A stretch of DNA of 64,000 nucleotides from positions 16,425,679-16,489,678 of the forward strand of contig NC_080055.1 in the NCBI RefSeq assembly GCF_026212465.1. The letters are read 5' to 3'. Each line of letters opens with the position of its first letter. Positions within the stretch are counted from its first letter, which is position 1. The position numbers and the translations under genes are program-made. Source of the stretch: Amaranthus tricolor (taxonomy: Eukaryota > Streptophyta > Magnoliopsida > Caryophyllales > Amaranthaceae). The notes below the pieces were generated by a model. It was not told where the DNA came from. It was given only the letters and a program-made list of their open reading frames with translations, and did no database searches. This document shows, in pieces, positions 29,801-40,078 of this stretch.

Positions 29801-29807
29801 AGTTTCT

Positions 29808-30734
29808 TTTAGGAGCCATTGTTTTCAATAATTCAACAAATTTCACTTCTACTCCCTCTCTAAGCACAACAATCACCAATTCCCAATTGAATCTCAACAA
29901 TCACCACAATGTTACTCACCACTACTAATAATTCTCAAAAATATAATAACAATTATCAACAAAAAATTACAAAGATGAAAAAGAACAAGGTAGGAAATGG
30001 ATTATACCACAATGTGTTGAAGATTTCCTCCAAATAAGTTGTTGATGTTTGTTGTGACCCAAAAAGTTTCTTTGTTGATAAATTTCAAAGCTATATCTTC
30101 AATTTTACCTAATGATTTATCAAACAAAAATCCCTAAATTTTCTAGGGTTAAGAAAAAATATGAAAAGTGGTTGAGTTTTTGATTTTTTTGTGGACTTTT
30201 TGTAGTTGGATTGTAGTTATACTTCTTGGAATGATGATTTTTAGGTAGGAATGAAGGAATGTGAGAAGCGTTTAAGTGAGGAAGAAGGATTTGAGAGAGA
30301 AGGAATGTTTGGGTTTGAAAAGGGAAGTGAAAGATTGAGGAAGATGATGGAATTTTTCGGGTATGCATAGGTGGGCAGCAGGTATTCCGCGGGCCGCGTA
30401 GTTCTATGTGTGGCGCGGAGCTGGGTCAGGAGGCTCTCCGCATGCCGCGGAGATTTGGGCGAGGCGCGGAGTTGGGTCTGTCTACCTTCAAATTTATTCT
30501 TCACTTTTTTTTTATTTAATTTTTTTAATAATAACATACCCTATATTCGAAAGGTCTCCTAGCTAGCTCCAATGCATCAGTTACCTGTAAAAAAGAAAAT
30601 AAAATAAAATGTCTAATATAAAGAAAATCAAACTAAACAAAATAATGAAAATTAACACAAATATAAACTCGGGATGCCTCCCGAGAAGCTCCATATATTT
30701 AATGTCGTTGGCACGACTTAGTGCTTCCGATGCC
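29808..30734 (-). other. Athila spacer between pol and accessory gene, with splice signals and hairpin
   Basis: Downstream of pol on the minus strand is a perfect hairpin, CTCGGGA-GGCA-TCCCGAG (plus 30669-30686), a feature I associate with Athila elements at this position. Then comes an acceptor, tttttttacag, ending near 30583. A 45-nt segment follows (about 30538-30582) and is itself followed by a donor-like GTATGT. A CpG-rich patch lies at 30385-30480. The rest is AT-rich and non-coding. Confidence 0.5.
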
Positions 30735-32060
30735 TCAGTACACTGGATCCTCTAAGCTTTGTTCTTCCACGTCTTTTGGCTGAAAACCTTCATAGTATGG
30801 CTTCAATCTTTGCCAATTTACCTTGAAGATTTTAGAAGTTTCTTCACTTTGAATTTCCACAGCTCCATGTGGAAACACTTTGACAACTATAAATTGTCCT
30901 ATCCAACGGAACCTCAGCTTTCCTGGGAATAAACGAAGGCGGGATTGGAATAGAAGAACCTTTTGACCGACTTCAAAGGTCTTCCTACTTATCATCTTAT
31001 CATGCCAAGCCTTAGTCTTTGCCTTGTAGATTTCAGCATTCTCATAAGCCTCATTTCTAATTTTTTCAAACTCTTGTAGCTGTAATTTTCTATGCAAATC
31101 GGACTTCTCTAAGCTCATGTTGACACACTTTATGGCCTAATACGCCTTATGTTCTAACTGAACAGGCAAGTGACAGGCTTTCCCGAAAACAAGACGGTAT
31201 GGTGACATTCCAATCGGTGTAGGCTGTCCTGTATGCCCATAGTGTATCATCCAACCTTAAACGCCAATCTTTTCTATTTGGATTGACCGTCTTTTCCAAG
31301 ATGGACTTGGTTTCTCTATTTGATACTTCTATTTGCCCATTTGTTTGTGGATGGTAAGTGATGGATATCTTGTGTGTCACATGATATTTCTTTAATAAAG
31401 CCCCAATGGTTCGGTTGCAAAATTGAGTTTCCTTATCACTTATCAAACCTCTTGGAATTCCAAACCTAGAAAAGATGTTAACTTTGATAAAATCTGCAAC
31501 AACTCTAGAATCATAAGTTTGGGTGGCCTTTGCTTCCACCCATTTCGAGACATAATACAACAGCTACTAATATATAAATAAAACCAAAAGAGTTGGGAAA
31601 TGGTCCCATAAAATCGATGCCTAAACCTCAATGATTTCGCTGTTAACCTAGGTCCGAAATGGCCTCCACAAGCATATGAATGACAAAATTTTAAAATTGA
31701 TATTACCTCACCATCAGGGATACATCTCCGTATGATTTGATCGGCACACTGTTTCCATAGGTATGGATCGTCCCAAATGTAGTGTTTTGCTTCACTTCTT
31801 AGCTTGTCTTTTTGACATTTTGTGAAATATGTGGGAAACCTGCCAAAAAAAAGAAAATTTACAACATTAGCATACCATGGATGATAAGCCTTGACTGTGA
31901 AGAGTTGCTCATTTGGAAATTCTTCACGACTGTTATATTTCAATAAGACATCTTTGTTTGAATTCATGCTTTCATGTGGTGTGATCCTGCTCAAATGATC
32001 TGCTACCAGGTTTTCTGTGCCTTTTTTGTCTTTTACCTCCAAATCAGACTCACTTAACAA
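30735..32060 (-). pseudogene. Athila pol: RNase H end and integrase, unit 1
   Basis: It continues the RT frame after a TGA at 32067-32069: SDLEVKDKKGTENLVADHLSRI, then the integrase zinc finger start (CADQIIRRCIPDGE, CHSYACGGHFGP). The sequence between the zinc finger and the first catalytic Asp is damaged or partly deleted near 31560-31700, and the frame changes. The core resumes at YVSKWVEAKATQ with FGIPRGLISDKETQF and HPQTNGQIEVSNRE. After another frame change the C-terminal part (30735-31118) shows [23 protein letters not shown] and FPHGAVEIQ. It is not functional. Confidence 0.78.
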
Positions 32061-32066
32061 AAGAAT

Positions 32067-33208
32067 TCATCTTCCTAATCTTGGCTTTGCCTCTTTCTTT
32101 GTCATCAAGTGACGTAGGGCTGCATAGTCAGTATATACAATAACCTTTGTACCAAGCAAATAAGATCCAAACTTTTCTAATGAAAATACTACCACCAACA
32201 ACTGTTTTTCAGTGGTTGAATAGTTGTGTTGAGCCTCATTCAAGGTCATTGACGCATAGTATATAGCATGTGGAATTCTTCTTATTCTTTGTCCTAGCAC
32301 GACCCCAATAGCGTAGTCACTTGCGTTACACATAATCTCAAATGGAAGTGACCAAATTGGGGCTTGAATGATTGGAGCTGATATGAGTTTATTCTTTAGC
32401 GTATCAAACGCCTTCTTGCAACTTTCATCAAAAATGAACTTTACATCCTTTTGCAAAAACCTGCATAATGGAACTGCAATCTTGGAGAATCTTTCAGTAA
32501 ATCTACGATAGAAACCTGCATGACCAAGAAAAGATCGCATTTCTCGAACATTAGTAAGATAGGGCAAAGATTGTATGATGTCAATTTTTGCCTTATCTAC
32601 CTCGAGACCCTTTGCAGACACTACATGACCTTGCACAATTCCTTGTTCAACCATAAAATGGCATTTTTCCGAGTTTAGCACGAGATTAGTGTCTATGCAT
32701 CTCCTAAGTACTAACGCAAGATGATTCAAACGTTCATCAAATGTGTCTCCATGGATTGTAAAGTCATCCATGAAAACTTGCACAAAGTTTTCTATAAATT
32801 CAGAAGATATACTCACCATATACCTTTGGAATGTAGTAGGTGCACTACAAAGTCAAAAAGGCATGCGCCTATAAGCAAATGTGCTGAATGGGCATGTGAA
32901 TGTTGTCTTTTCTTGATCTTCTGAAGCAATAGGTACCTGCAAATAACCTGAATATCCATCTAAGAAAGAATAAAATGCGTGACTAGCAAGCCTTTCTAGC
33001 ATTTGATCAATAAAAGGCAATAAAAAGTGGTCTTTCCTAGTCACCGCGTTTAGCATACGGTAATCAATGCATACACGCCATCCATTTTGGATGCGTATGG
33101 GAACCAACTCACCATTTTGGTTCTTCACTACAATAACACCAGTTTTCTTTGGCACAACTTGAGTAGGACTCACCCATTCACCATCAGAAATTCGATAAAT
33201 AATACCTG
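32067..33208 (-). pseudogene. Athila pol: reverse transcriptase and RNase H, unit 1
   Basis: The RT is open from the SIRE border at 33208: WVSPTQVVPKKTGVIVV, VCIDYRMLNAVTRKDHF, YSFLDGYSGYLQ. A TGA at 32853-32855 interrupts the FAYRRMPF block. The catalytic motif is FMDDFTIHG, the version typical of Athila-type elements. RNase H follows (MCNASDYAIGVVLGQR, YSTTEKQLLVVVFSLEKF, YTDYAALRHLM) and ends at the TGA at 32067-32069. N-terminal RT, protease and gag were displaced by the SIRE insertion. Confidence 0.85.
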
Positions 33209-33599
33209 TGTTGGCCTCTTAGGTTTTGATGATGGCTTCACTTCTAAATAAACAAACATGTTTTAGAGATTGTATTGTAGGTGAATATCCGATTGTGTTA
33301 ATCGTTGATGAAGCCTATGACTTTGTTCGTGGAAGCTGTACGTGTCTTGAATATCCAAGAAGTTGGACAATTGCTTTAGAAGTCAGCTTACTGTTCCTAG
33401 AGTAAACATTCTGACGAAAGTTATAGATGGAGACAGTACGCTGTTCCCCGCGATACAGGTCTGGAGAAGACATTGACTAGAAGTTACGAAAATTATGTTT
33501 TCTTTTTTTTAGTTAATGTAAAAGATTAAAAGTTTAATTAGTTGCTTAATTAAATTAATTTATTAATTGGCAAAAAGTTTTTTTAAACGCCTAAAATGT

Positions 33600-33809
33600 G
33601 GAGAAGACTTATTCTTCATTTTGAATAAGTCTCCTTTCAAATTTGGACGGCTAAAACAAGATCTCCTATTTTTTAGGATCTTGTTCTTTTTAACTCCTAT
33701 GCTATTTTTAGCTTAAGGAAACTGATTTTATCTTTGAGCAAATGACAGCCGGTCATTTATTCTTTTGGCAATTCCACTATCTTTGTTTTGAGAACGTGGA
33801 TGATAGTGG
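33600..33809. repeat. Cluster of four inverted repeats in SIRE U3
   Basis: Stems seen: GACTTATTC/GAATAAGTC (33606-33631), AACAAGATC/GATCTTGTT (33655-33685), AAATGAC/GTCATTT (33740-33758) and CCACTATC/GATAGTGG (33774-33809). All four lie within 210 bp upstream of the TATA box. Confidence 0.75.
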
Positions 33810-33844
33810 GAGGTGTGCCTGAGGTAACTGCTGTCTATTCCCAC

Positions 33845-33852
33845 TATAAATA
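33845..33852 (+). promoter_or_regulatory. TATA box of the SIRE LTR
   Basis: The sequence cactataaataggagg is a strong TATA match. Transcription start is inferred near 33875-33885. The R-U5 portion would then run to 34410. Confidence 0.6.
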
Positions 33853-34412
33853 GGAGGAACTTTGCTCAAACCGATTTCAATCCAAGAGTGTCCATTAAAA
33901 GGGAGATCATTTAAGAAAAATATTTTCTGTTTTTAAAAGCCAATTAATTTATTATATTTTTCTTAAGTAATTATTTTAATTTTTAATCTCTTGAGAATTG
34001 GCCTTGTAAGGGTTAATGAGTGTTTTGTTGTAATTAGACTTACGAAAAAGTCCAAGGGAATTGAAAAGAGAATCATGAGAATAGAGAAAGAGAAAGGGAG
34101 AATAGAGAAAGAGAATTAGGCCTAGAGAAGAGAAGCTTCAAGTGAAGCAAACTGTTTTATGTAATTGTATTTAATTGCCTAAAACATAGTGAGAATTTTG
34201 AAATCCCAGGGGGTCGTGGTTTTCCTTCTTATTAGGCCAAGAAGGTTTCCACGTAAAATCTTTGTCTCCTTTTTATCTTTTGCTTTTTACGTTTAAGCTT
34301 TATTTTGTTTGTTAAAATTCCGCAAATTAGAAGAAAAACGAAGTAAAGTTAGATACACAACAATTCACCCCCCTTCTTGTTGCATTCGACCATCTTCGTG
34401 TATTTCAACAAT

Positions 34413-34424
34413 TGGTATCAGAGC
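34413..34424 (+). other. Primer binding site of the SIRE element
   Basis: TGGTATCAGAGC lies 2 nt inside the LTR. It is complementary to the 3' end of plant initiator methionine tRNA, the usual copia primer. Confidence 0.9.
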
Positions 34425-34479
34425 CCTGTTCTTCATTTAATCAGAAAACCCTGAGAGTAGTATCCTGTTCCCTGGCAAG

Positions 34480-36216
34480 ATGTTGAAGATGAACGAACGC
34501 ATGGAAGAAGGGTACTCTACGAAAAGGCCACCCATGTTTGATGGGAAATTTTATACTTACTGGAAAAATAGAATGAAAATCTTCATAAAGGCCGAAAACT
34601 ATCAAGTTTGGAGAGTCATTGAAATTGGAGACTTTGAGGTGACGACCATCAACTCCAACAATGAAGCTGTTCCAAAACCAATCACTGAATATGAAAAGGA
34701 AGATTTTCAAAAGATGGAGATGAACGCTCTTGCTATCAAATTACTTCACTGTGGTCTTGGACCAAATGAACACAATCGCATAATGGGGTGTAAAACTACC
34801 AAGCAAATTTGGGATCTGCTGGAAGTTACCCATGAAGGTACCAGTGAAGTGAAGCGATGCAAGATTGACCTCCTAATGTCAAAATATGAAAGGTTTGTTA
34901 TGGAACCTAAGGAAAACATCCAAGAGATGTTTACCAGGTTCACTAACATTACAAACGAACTTGTCTCTCTTGGTAAGATCATTCCTGTTGATGAACAAGT
35001 AAGGAAAATACTGAGAAGTCTTCCACAAGATGAACGTTGGAGAGCCAAGGTCACAGCCATCCAGGAGTCCAAAGATTTCACCAAGTTCAATTTGGAAGAG
35101 CTGGCTGGTTCACTCATGACACACGAACTGCATTTGGGAACAGCTGACAGTTCCCGAAACAAAGGACTGGCTCTGGCAGCAGATGATAGTGAAGAATCAG
35201 AAGCTGGTGAAGAGGAAGCTGCTATGTTGGCACGTAAATTCAAAAAATTCTTCAGGAACAACAAATATGGAAATCAAAGAAATTATAAGGAAAGAGGAAC
35301 TGCTAACTTGAAGACAAATTTTGAATGTCACAAATGCAAAAGTACTGATCACTTCATCAAGGATTGCCCTCTATGGAAGAATGAAAAAGGCAAAGGGAAG
35401 ACAAGGGAAGCTGGAAGAATACCTAGGAAAGGAAACTTCAGAACAGATTTTCGTAAAGCAATGATTGCAGCTTGGGGTGATACGGAAAGCGAAGCTGAAA
35501 CTGAAGTTCCAAAAGAGGAAGAAACAGCAAATCTATGTCTCATGGCATCTCATGAAGAGACTAAGGAAAAAGAGGTAATGTCTTCTAGTTCTTCTCCTAA
35601 ACATCTATTCAGTTTAAGTAAGGATAAATTAATTAAGTTATTTTTGGAAACACAAGAGAAGTTGGAAGAAAAAACAGCTAAGTGTCTCCAAATTGAGAAA
35701 GACCTTAAGTTAAGTAAAGATCACATCTCATACTTGAATACTTTTAGGATCGATGTGCAAAGTAGATTTTTTGATTTTTTAGATAAGAATGTTATTTTAA
35801 AAGAGCAATTGGAGAAATTAAAGCAGGTTTTTATTATTCTTAACATTGAAATAAATCAAAACAAATTGCTAGGATTAAAATGGGATGAAAATGATAAATC
35901 CACTTATGTGTTTAGCATGGAATTTCAAGAAATGAAATTAAAATTAGAATCATGTGAAAGGGAAAATAAGTATCTAAAAGATCAACTTAATTTAAAAGGA
36001 AAAGGGAAAATCAATGAAGTTCCCAAATGGATTCTAAATGCTAAACCGAAAGGTAAAGAAGGTCTAGGTTATGTTAAAAATGATAAAAAGAAAAAGGTCT
36101 ATGTTGATCTCCCTAGTAATAAAATCTGTTCCTTTTGTGGCAAGATTGGACACCTAAAATATCAATGTGTAAAAAGGGAACAGCACAACAAAGCAAATAA
36201 AATTCATGTTGAATAG
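34480..36216 (+). CDS. gag: SIRE gag, unit 1 (intact to the first stop)
   Basis: The 578-codon frame starts at the first ATG after the PBS. It opens with the copia capsid-type block (FDGKFYTYWKNRMKIFIKAE; DLLEVTHEGTSEVKRCKIDL). A CCHC knuckle, CHKCKSTDHFIKDC, lies near residue 283. A long Lys/Glu/Leu helix-rich segment (about 370-500) follows, with a second CCHC, CSFCGKIGHLKYQC, near 550. The frame stops at TAG 36214-36216. Pol continues in the same frame after a second stop (TAA, 36292-36294), and the intervening 25 codons look like ordinary gag-pol linker. So an originally single gag-pol ORF has gained two stops. Confidence 0.88.
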   Translation: MLKMNERMEEGYSTKRPPMFDGKFYTYWKNRMKIFIKAENYQVWRVIEIGDFEVTTINSNNEAVPKPITEYEKEDFQKMEMNALAIKLLHCGLGPNEHNRIMGCKTTKQIWDLLEVTHEGTSEVKRCKIDLLMSKYERFVMEPKENIQEMFTRFTNITNELVSLGKIIPVDEQVRKILRSLPQDERWRAKVTAIQESKDFTKFNLEELAGSLMTHELHLGTADSSRNKGLALAADDSEESEAGEEEAAMLARKFKKFFRNNKYGNQRNYKERGTANLKTNFECHKCKSTDHFIKDCPLWKNEKGKGKTREAGRIPRKGNFRTDFRKAMIAAWGDTESEAETEVPKEEETANLCLMASHEETKEKEVMSSSSSPKHLFSLSKDKLIKLFLETQEKLEEKTAKCLQIEKDLKLSKDHISYLNTFRIDVQSRFFDFLDKNVILKEQLEKLKQVFIILNIEINQNKLLGLKWDENDKSTYVFSMEFQEMKLKLESCERENKYLKDQLNLKGKGKINEVPKWILNAKPKGKEGLGYVKNDKKKKVYVDLPSNKICSFCGKIGHLKYQCVKREQHNKANKIHVE

Positions 36217-36300
36217 TTATGGATTAAGAAATATGATTCATGTGTAATCAACAAGGAACCCAAGGAGAACTGGGTTCCTGATCCTAACGCTTAATTTGCT

Positions 36301-38637
36301 TTGCAGGCTCAAGTGAGGGGGAACAACTCATGGTATCTCGACAGTGGGTGTTCCAAGCACATGACGGGTGATAAATCTAAATTTCTCTCACTTGATGCAT
36401 ATGATGGGGGAATTGTAACCTTCGGTGATAATATGAAGGGTGAGATAATCGCTAGAGGAAAAGTTGGAAGGACAAGTTCCCATGCCATTGACAATGTATT
36501 TTTAGTCGAGAATTTAAAACACAATCTTTTAAGTATTTCTCAATTTTGTGACAAAGGTAACTCTGTTAAGTTTACTTCTGAAAGATGCATAATTTCTAGG
36601 AACAACACAGGAGACCCTGTGCTTGAGGGAACCAGAAAAGGGAACACTTATGTTGTGGACCTGAACACTGTTCCCAAAACCAGTCTAACATGTTTAAGTG
36701 TTATAGAAGAAGATCCACTTCTTTGGCACAAACGTCTAGGTCATGCTAGCTATTCATTAATCAACACTTTAAGATCAAAAGACCTAGTAAGAGGACTACC
36801 AGCAATTAAATTCCTCAAAAATGAAATTTGTGATCCTTGTGCTAAAGGAAAACAAGTGTGGTCATCTTTTAAATCAAAGTACTTGGTAACTACATCTAGA
36901 CCATTAGAATTAATTCATATGGATCTATGTGGACCTATGAGAACACAAAGCCGTAGTAACAAAAGATATGTGTTTGTCATAGTTGATGACTATAGTAGAT
37001 TTACGTGGACCCTATTTTTAGTAAGCAAAGATGAAGCATTTGATGAATTTGTTTCTTTTGCTAATAAAACACAAAAATCTACCAATAATCTAATTGTTCA
37101 CATAAGATCAGATCATGGCAAAGAATTTGAAAATTCAAACTTTATGAATTATTGCAATGAACATGGTATAAATCACAATTTTTCCGCTCCTAGAACACCA
37201 CAACAAAATGGAGTGGTAGAAAGGAAAAATAGAACCCTAGAAGAAATGGCTAGAACTATGTTGATTGCCAGTGGTCTACCTAGAAATTTTTGGGCCGAAG
37301 CCGTCAATACTGCATGCTATATCTTGAACCGTGTGTTAATAAGACCAATCACTTCTAAGACACCCTATGAATTGCTCAAAGGTGTCAAACCCAATATTTC
37401 CTATTTTCGTGTGTTTGGATGCAAATGTTTTGTTCATGTGAATGGAAAAAGAAATATAGGTAAATTTGATGAAAGAAGTGATGAAGCAGTGTTTCTTGGT
37501 TATTCATCACTTAGCAAAGCTTACAGAGTTTACAATAAGAGAACAATGTGCGTGGAGGAATCTATTCACATAATTTTTGATGAAACTAACTTTTCAACAA
37601 GTGAACAGGAAACAAATAATATTAAAATAGGTCTTGCAAATTTAGAAGATGATGATGAAGGAGTTAAAATGCAAGATCTAGGAACAGCAGGTGAACAGCC
37701 AATACAAGAAGAGGTAGGAGAAACTGACCAAATCCAGGAACTGCCAGCACAACATGACCAGCGGACTGTTCCCAATCCAGCTGTTCCCGTAGATGACCAA
37801 GATGATCTAGTAGCTGAACAAAATGCAAATCAAGATGCTGAATCAGAACATGCTACTGTTCCATCCAGAGAATTTGTGCCTAAACCTTGGAAATACCAAA
37901 GTTATCATCCTCTTGATCTGATTATAAGTGATATGAATAAGGGAACACAAACTAGATCTCAACTGAGAAACTTTTGTGCACACTTTGCGTTCCTATCATC
38001 ACTTGAACCCAAAAATCACGAAGAAGCTCTAAAGGATTCCGAATGGATAGTAGCCATGCAAGATGAATTAAATGAATTTGAAAGAAATAAAGTGTGGCAC
38101 TTAGAACCCAAACCAAAAGGCAAGAAGGTAATTTGTTTGAAATGGGTATTTCGGAATAAGCTAGATGAGCATGGAATAATTGTAAGAAACAAGGCAAGAC
38201 TCGTGGTCAAAGGGTACAATCAACAAGAAGGTATTGATTACACTGAGACATTTGCACCGGTAGCAAGGTTAGAGGCTATTAGAATTTTAATTTCTTTTGC
38301 TGCTTTTATGAACTTTAAGTTATATCAAATGGATGTGAAATGTGCTTTCTTAAATGGATTTCTTGCTGAAGAAGTGTTTGTTGAACAACTTCCAGGTTTT
38401 GAGAATGCCTCTTGTCTTGATCATGTCTACAAGCTTGATAAAGCTCTTTATGGGTTGAAACAAGCTCCAAGGCAATGGTATGAAAGACTATCAAAGTTTT
38501 TGATTCGAAATGACTTTGTAAGAGGGAAAATTGATAAGACCTTATTCTTTAAGAACAAAGGTTATGATATTTTAGTTGTTCAAATTTATGTTGATGATAT
38601 TATTTTTGGTGCTACCAATGATTTGTTATGTAAATAA
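36301..38637 (+). pseudogene. pol: SIRE pol: protease, integrase and reverse transcriptase, unit 1
   Basis: The segment is in frame with gag and has no ATG of its own at the start; it needs readthrough of two stops. Domains by residue of this segment: protease [10 protein letters not shown] (about 15), pre-integrase with HKRLGH and CDPCAKGK (about 140-185), integrase core with Asp in MDLCGP (208), Asp in RSDHGKEF (270) and Glu in NGVVERKNR (306), an acidic linker (about 430-520), RT with [14 protein letters not shown] and YVDDIIFG (763). It ends at a TAA (38635-38637) shortly after the RT active site. All catalytic residues up to there are present. Confidence 0.85.
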
Positions 38638-39530
38638 TTTGCCAACCTTATGGCACAGAATTTGAAATGAGCATGATGGGAGAATTAAATTTCTTTCTTG
38701 GTTTGCAAATTAAACAAACTTAAAATGGTATTTTTATTCATCAACAAAAATACATCAAAGAACTTCTTAAGAAATATGGACTAAACAATGCTAAAACCAA
38801 CCATACACCCATGGCTACAAATGTTAGATTAGATGAAGACCAAAATGGAACTAATATAGATCAAACTATGTATAGAGGTATGATAGGTTCTTTATTGTAT
38901 CTAACTGCTAGTAGACCTGATATTGCTTTTAGTGTTGGTTTATGTGCTAGATTTCAATCAAATCCTAAAGAATCACACCTCACTGCAGTAAAAAGGATTT
39001 TGAGATATTTAAAGGGAACAGACGACTTGTCCCTATTTTATCCTAAAAGTGATGTCTATGATTTAAAAGGTTTTAGTGATGCAGATTATGCAGGTGATCT
39101 AGTCAATAGAAAAAGTACATCAGGTATGGTACAATTTCTTGGGTCATGTTTAGTTTCATAGAGTTCCAAGAAACAAAACACTGTTGCATTATCCACTGCA
39201 GAAGCCGAATACGTAGCAGCAGCAGCTTGCTGTTCCCAAATGCTTTGGATAAAACAGCAACTAAGAGATTTTGGTATTAAGGTTGAATGTATTCCTATTT
39301 ATTGTGATAATACCAGTGCCATATGTATATCTAAAGATCCAGTGCATCATTCACGAGCTAAACATATACATATTAGACATCATTTTCTGAAGGATAACGT
39401 GGAACACAAAAACATTGTATTAAAGCATGTCAATACTAATGAACAACTTGCAGATATTCTGACCAAACCGCTTCCAAGGGAACAATATGAGAAGATGAGA
39501 TTGGAACTTGGTATGATCAAGCTCCGCTAA
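38638..39530 (+). pseudogene. SIRE pol: end of RT and RNase H, unit 1 (broken)
   Basis: A one-base loss near 38650 shifts the frame. In the new frame there is a TAA at 38721-38723, then LYLTASRPDIAFSVGLCARF, VKRILRYLKGT and FSDADYAGD, and a TAG at 39159-39161 where relatives have Trp. RNase H continues with STAEAEYVAAAACCSQ, CDNTSAICISKDP and LADILTKPLPRE to the natural stop at 39528-39530. All breaks are also in unit 2. Confidence 0.83.
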
Positions 39531-40078
39531 AGTTGGTTGCATAAAATTCCCAATGAAGCATCATAAAAAAAGAGGGTCAGGAATCAACCTCAATATTTTG
39601 ATTGAGAATCAATTATTGCATGGATTAGGTAAACACGTAATAAATTTTGTACTATGAATATTCTCTTGTTTGCATGTTGTTAATTTGATCAGACCAAAGC
39701 AATATGTTCGTTATTTTCTTTATAATATTTCATAATATCATAATTCATATTTTTAAATTACTTTATTTTGATTTCGTATTTTATTTTGATATCATAAATT
39801 ATATTATCATATTGTTTGAAAAATGTTTAGCCATTTTAAACTTAAATAAATAAAAATTTTAAGGGAAACGGTTTAATCCAAAATTCAATCCCAACTCCAC
39901 TCAATCCTTCCATATCAAAAGCCATGATGAATGGCATTGATGAGATGGGACGTGAGGTAACCGTCAGCCATCTTTAAAAAGCCCTACCACATCAAATCAC
40001 TCAAACTATCATCTTCCCTTTTCAAAACCGTCTCAAGAAACCGTTCTTCTTCTTCTCTCAACCTTTCAAAATTCAAAC
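39531..40078 (+). promoter_or_regulatory. SIRE spacer between pol and post-pol ORF, possible internal promoter
   Basis: It is non-coding and AT-rich. A purine run (aaaaaaagagggtcagg) lies near 39566. A TATA-like ctttaaaaag (near 39972) is followed by a CT/CA-rich leader up to the ATG at 40079. That layout resembles a plant promoter and 5' UTR; whether it works is unknown. Confidence 0.35.

Larger units (their letters stand above)
25045..29804 (+). mobile_element. CACTA (En/Spm) transposon inserted in the Athila element, unit 1
   Basis: The left end is CACTAGTGGAAAAAA. The complement of the right end is AACTAGTGGAAAAAA, so the last base is changed from the expected C. The flanking triplet tct is duplicated (25042-25044 and 29805-29807), the CACTA target size. 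TGCTGCGGTTTT/AACCGCAGCAAAT motifs crowd both ends, as TNPA-type binding repeats do in this superfamily. It encodes a decayed TNP2-type transposase on the plus strand. It splits the Athila sequence. All its stop codons are shared by unit 2, so it died before the duplication. Confidence 0.88.
21820..33208 (-). mobile_element. Athila-like Ty3/gypsy element, 5' end cut off by the SIRE insertion
   Basis: In element order it holds RT (from 33208, already inside the domain), RNase H, integrase, a non-coding stretch with splice signals, an Athila ORF1-type gene, a purine-rich region, the PPT and the 3' LTR. A CACTA transposon (25045-29804) interrupts it between pol and the ORF1-type gene. Gag, protease and the 5' LTR are absent, because a SIRE LTR begins at 33209. 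They should lie beyond the SIRE element's far end, outside what is seen. Several stops and a damaged integrase show it is dead. The lower boundary is approximate. Confidence 0.8.
33209..34410 (+). repeat. 5' LTR of the SIRE element, unit 1
   Basis: The LTR starts TGTTGGCC and ends TTTCAACA, giving TGTTG/CAACA inverted ends, and borders the PBS. Length is 1202 bp. It includes a TATA box at 33845-33852 and a cluster of four inverted repeats upstream of it (33600-33809). The exact first base could be 33207 or 33209. Confidence 0.8.

Noticed and set aside
34441..35543. Minus-strand ORFs over SIRE gag
   Set aside because: Shadows of the coding strand; they carry no recognisable motifs.
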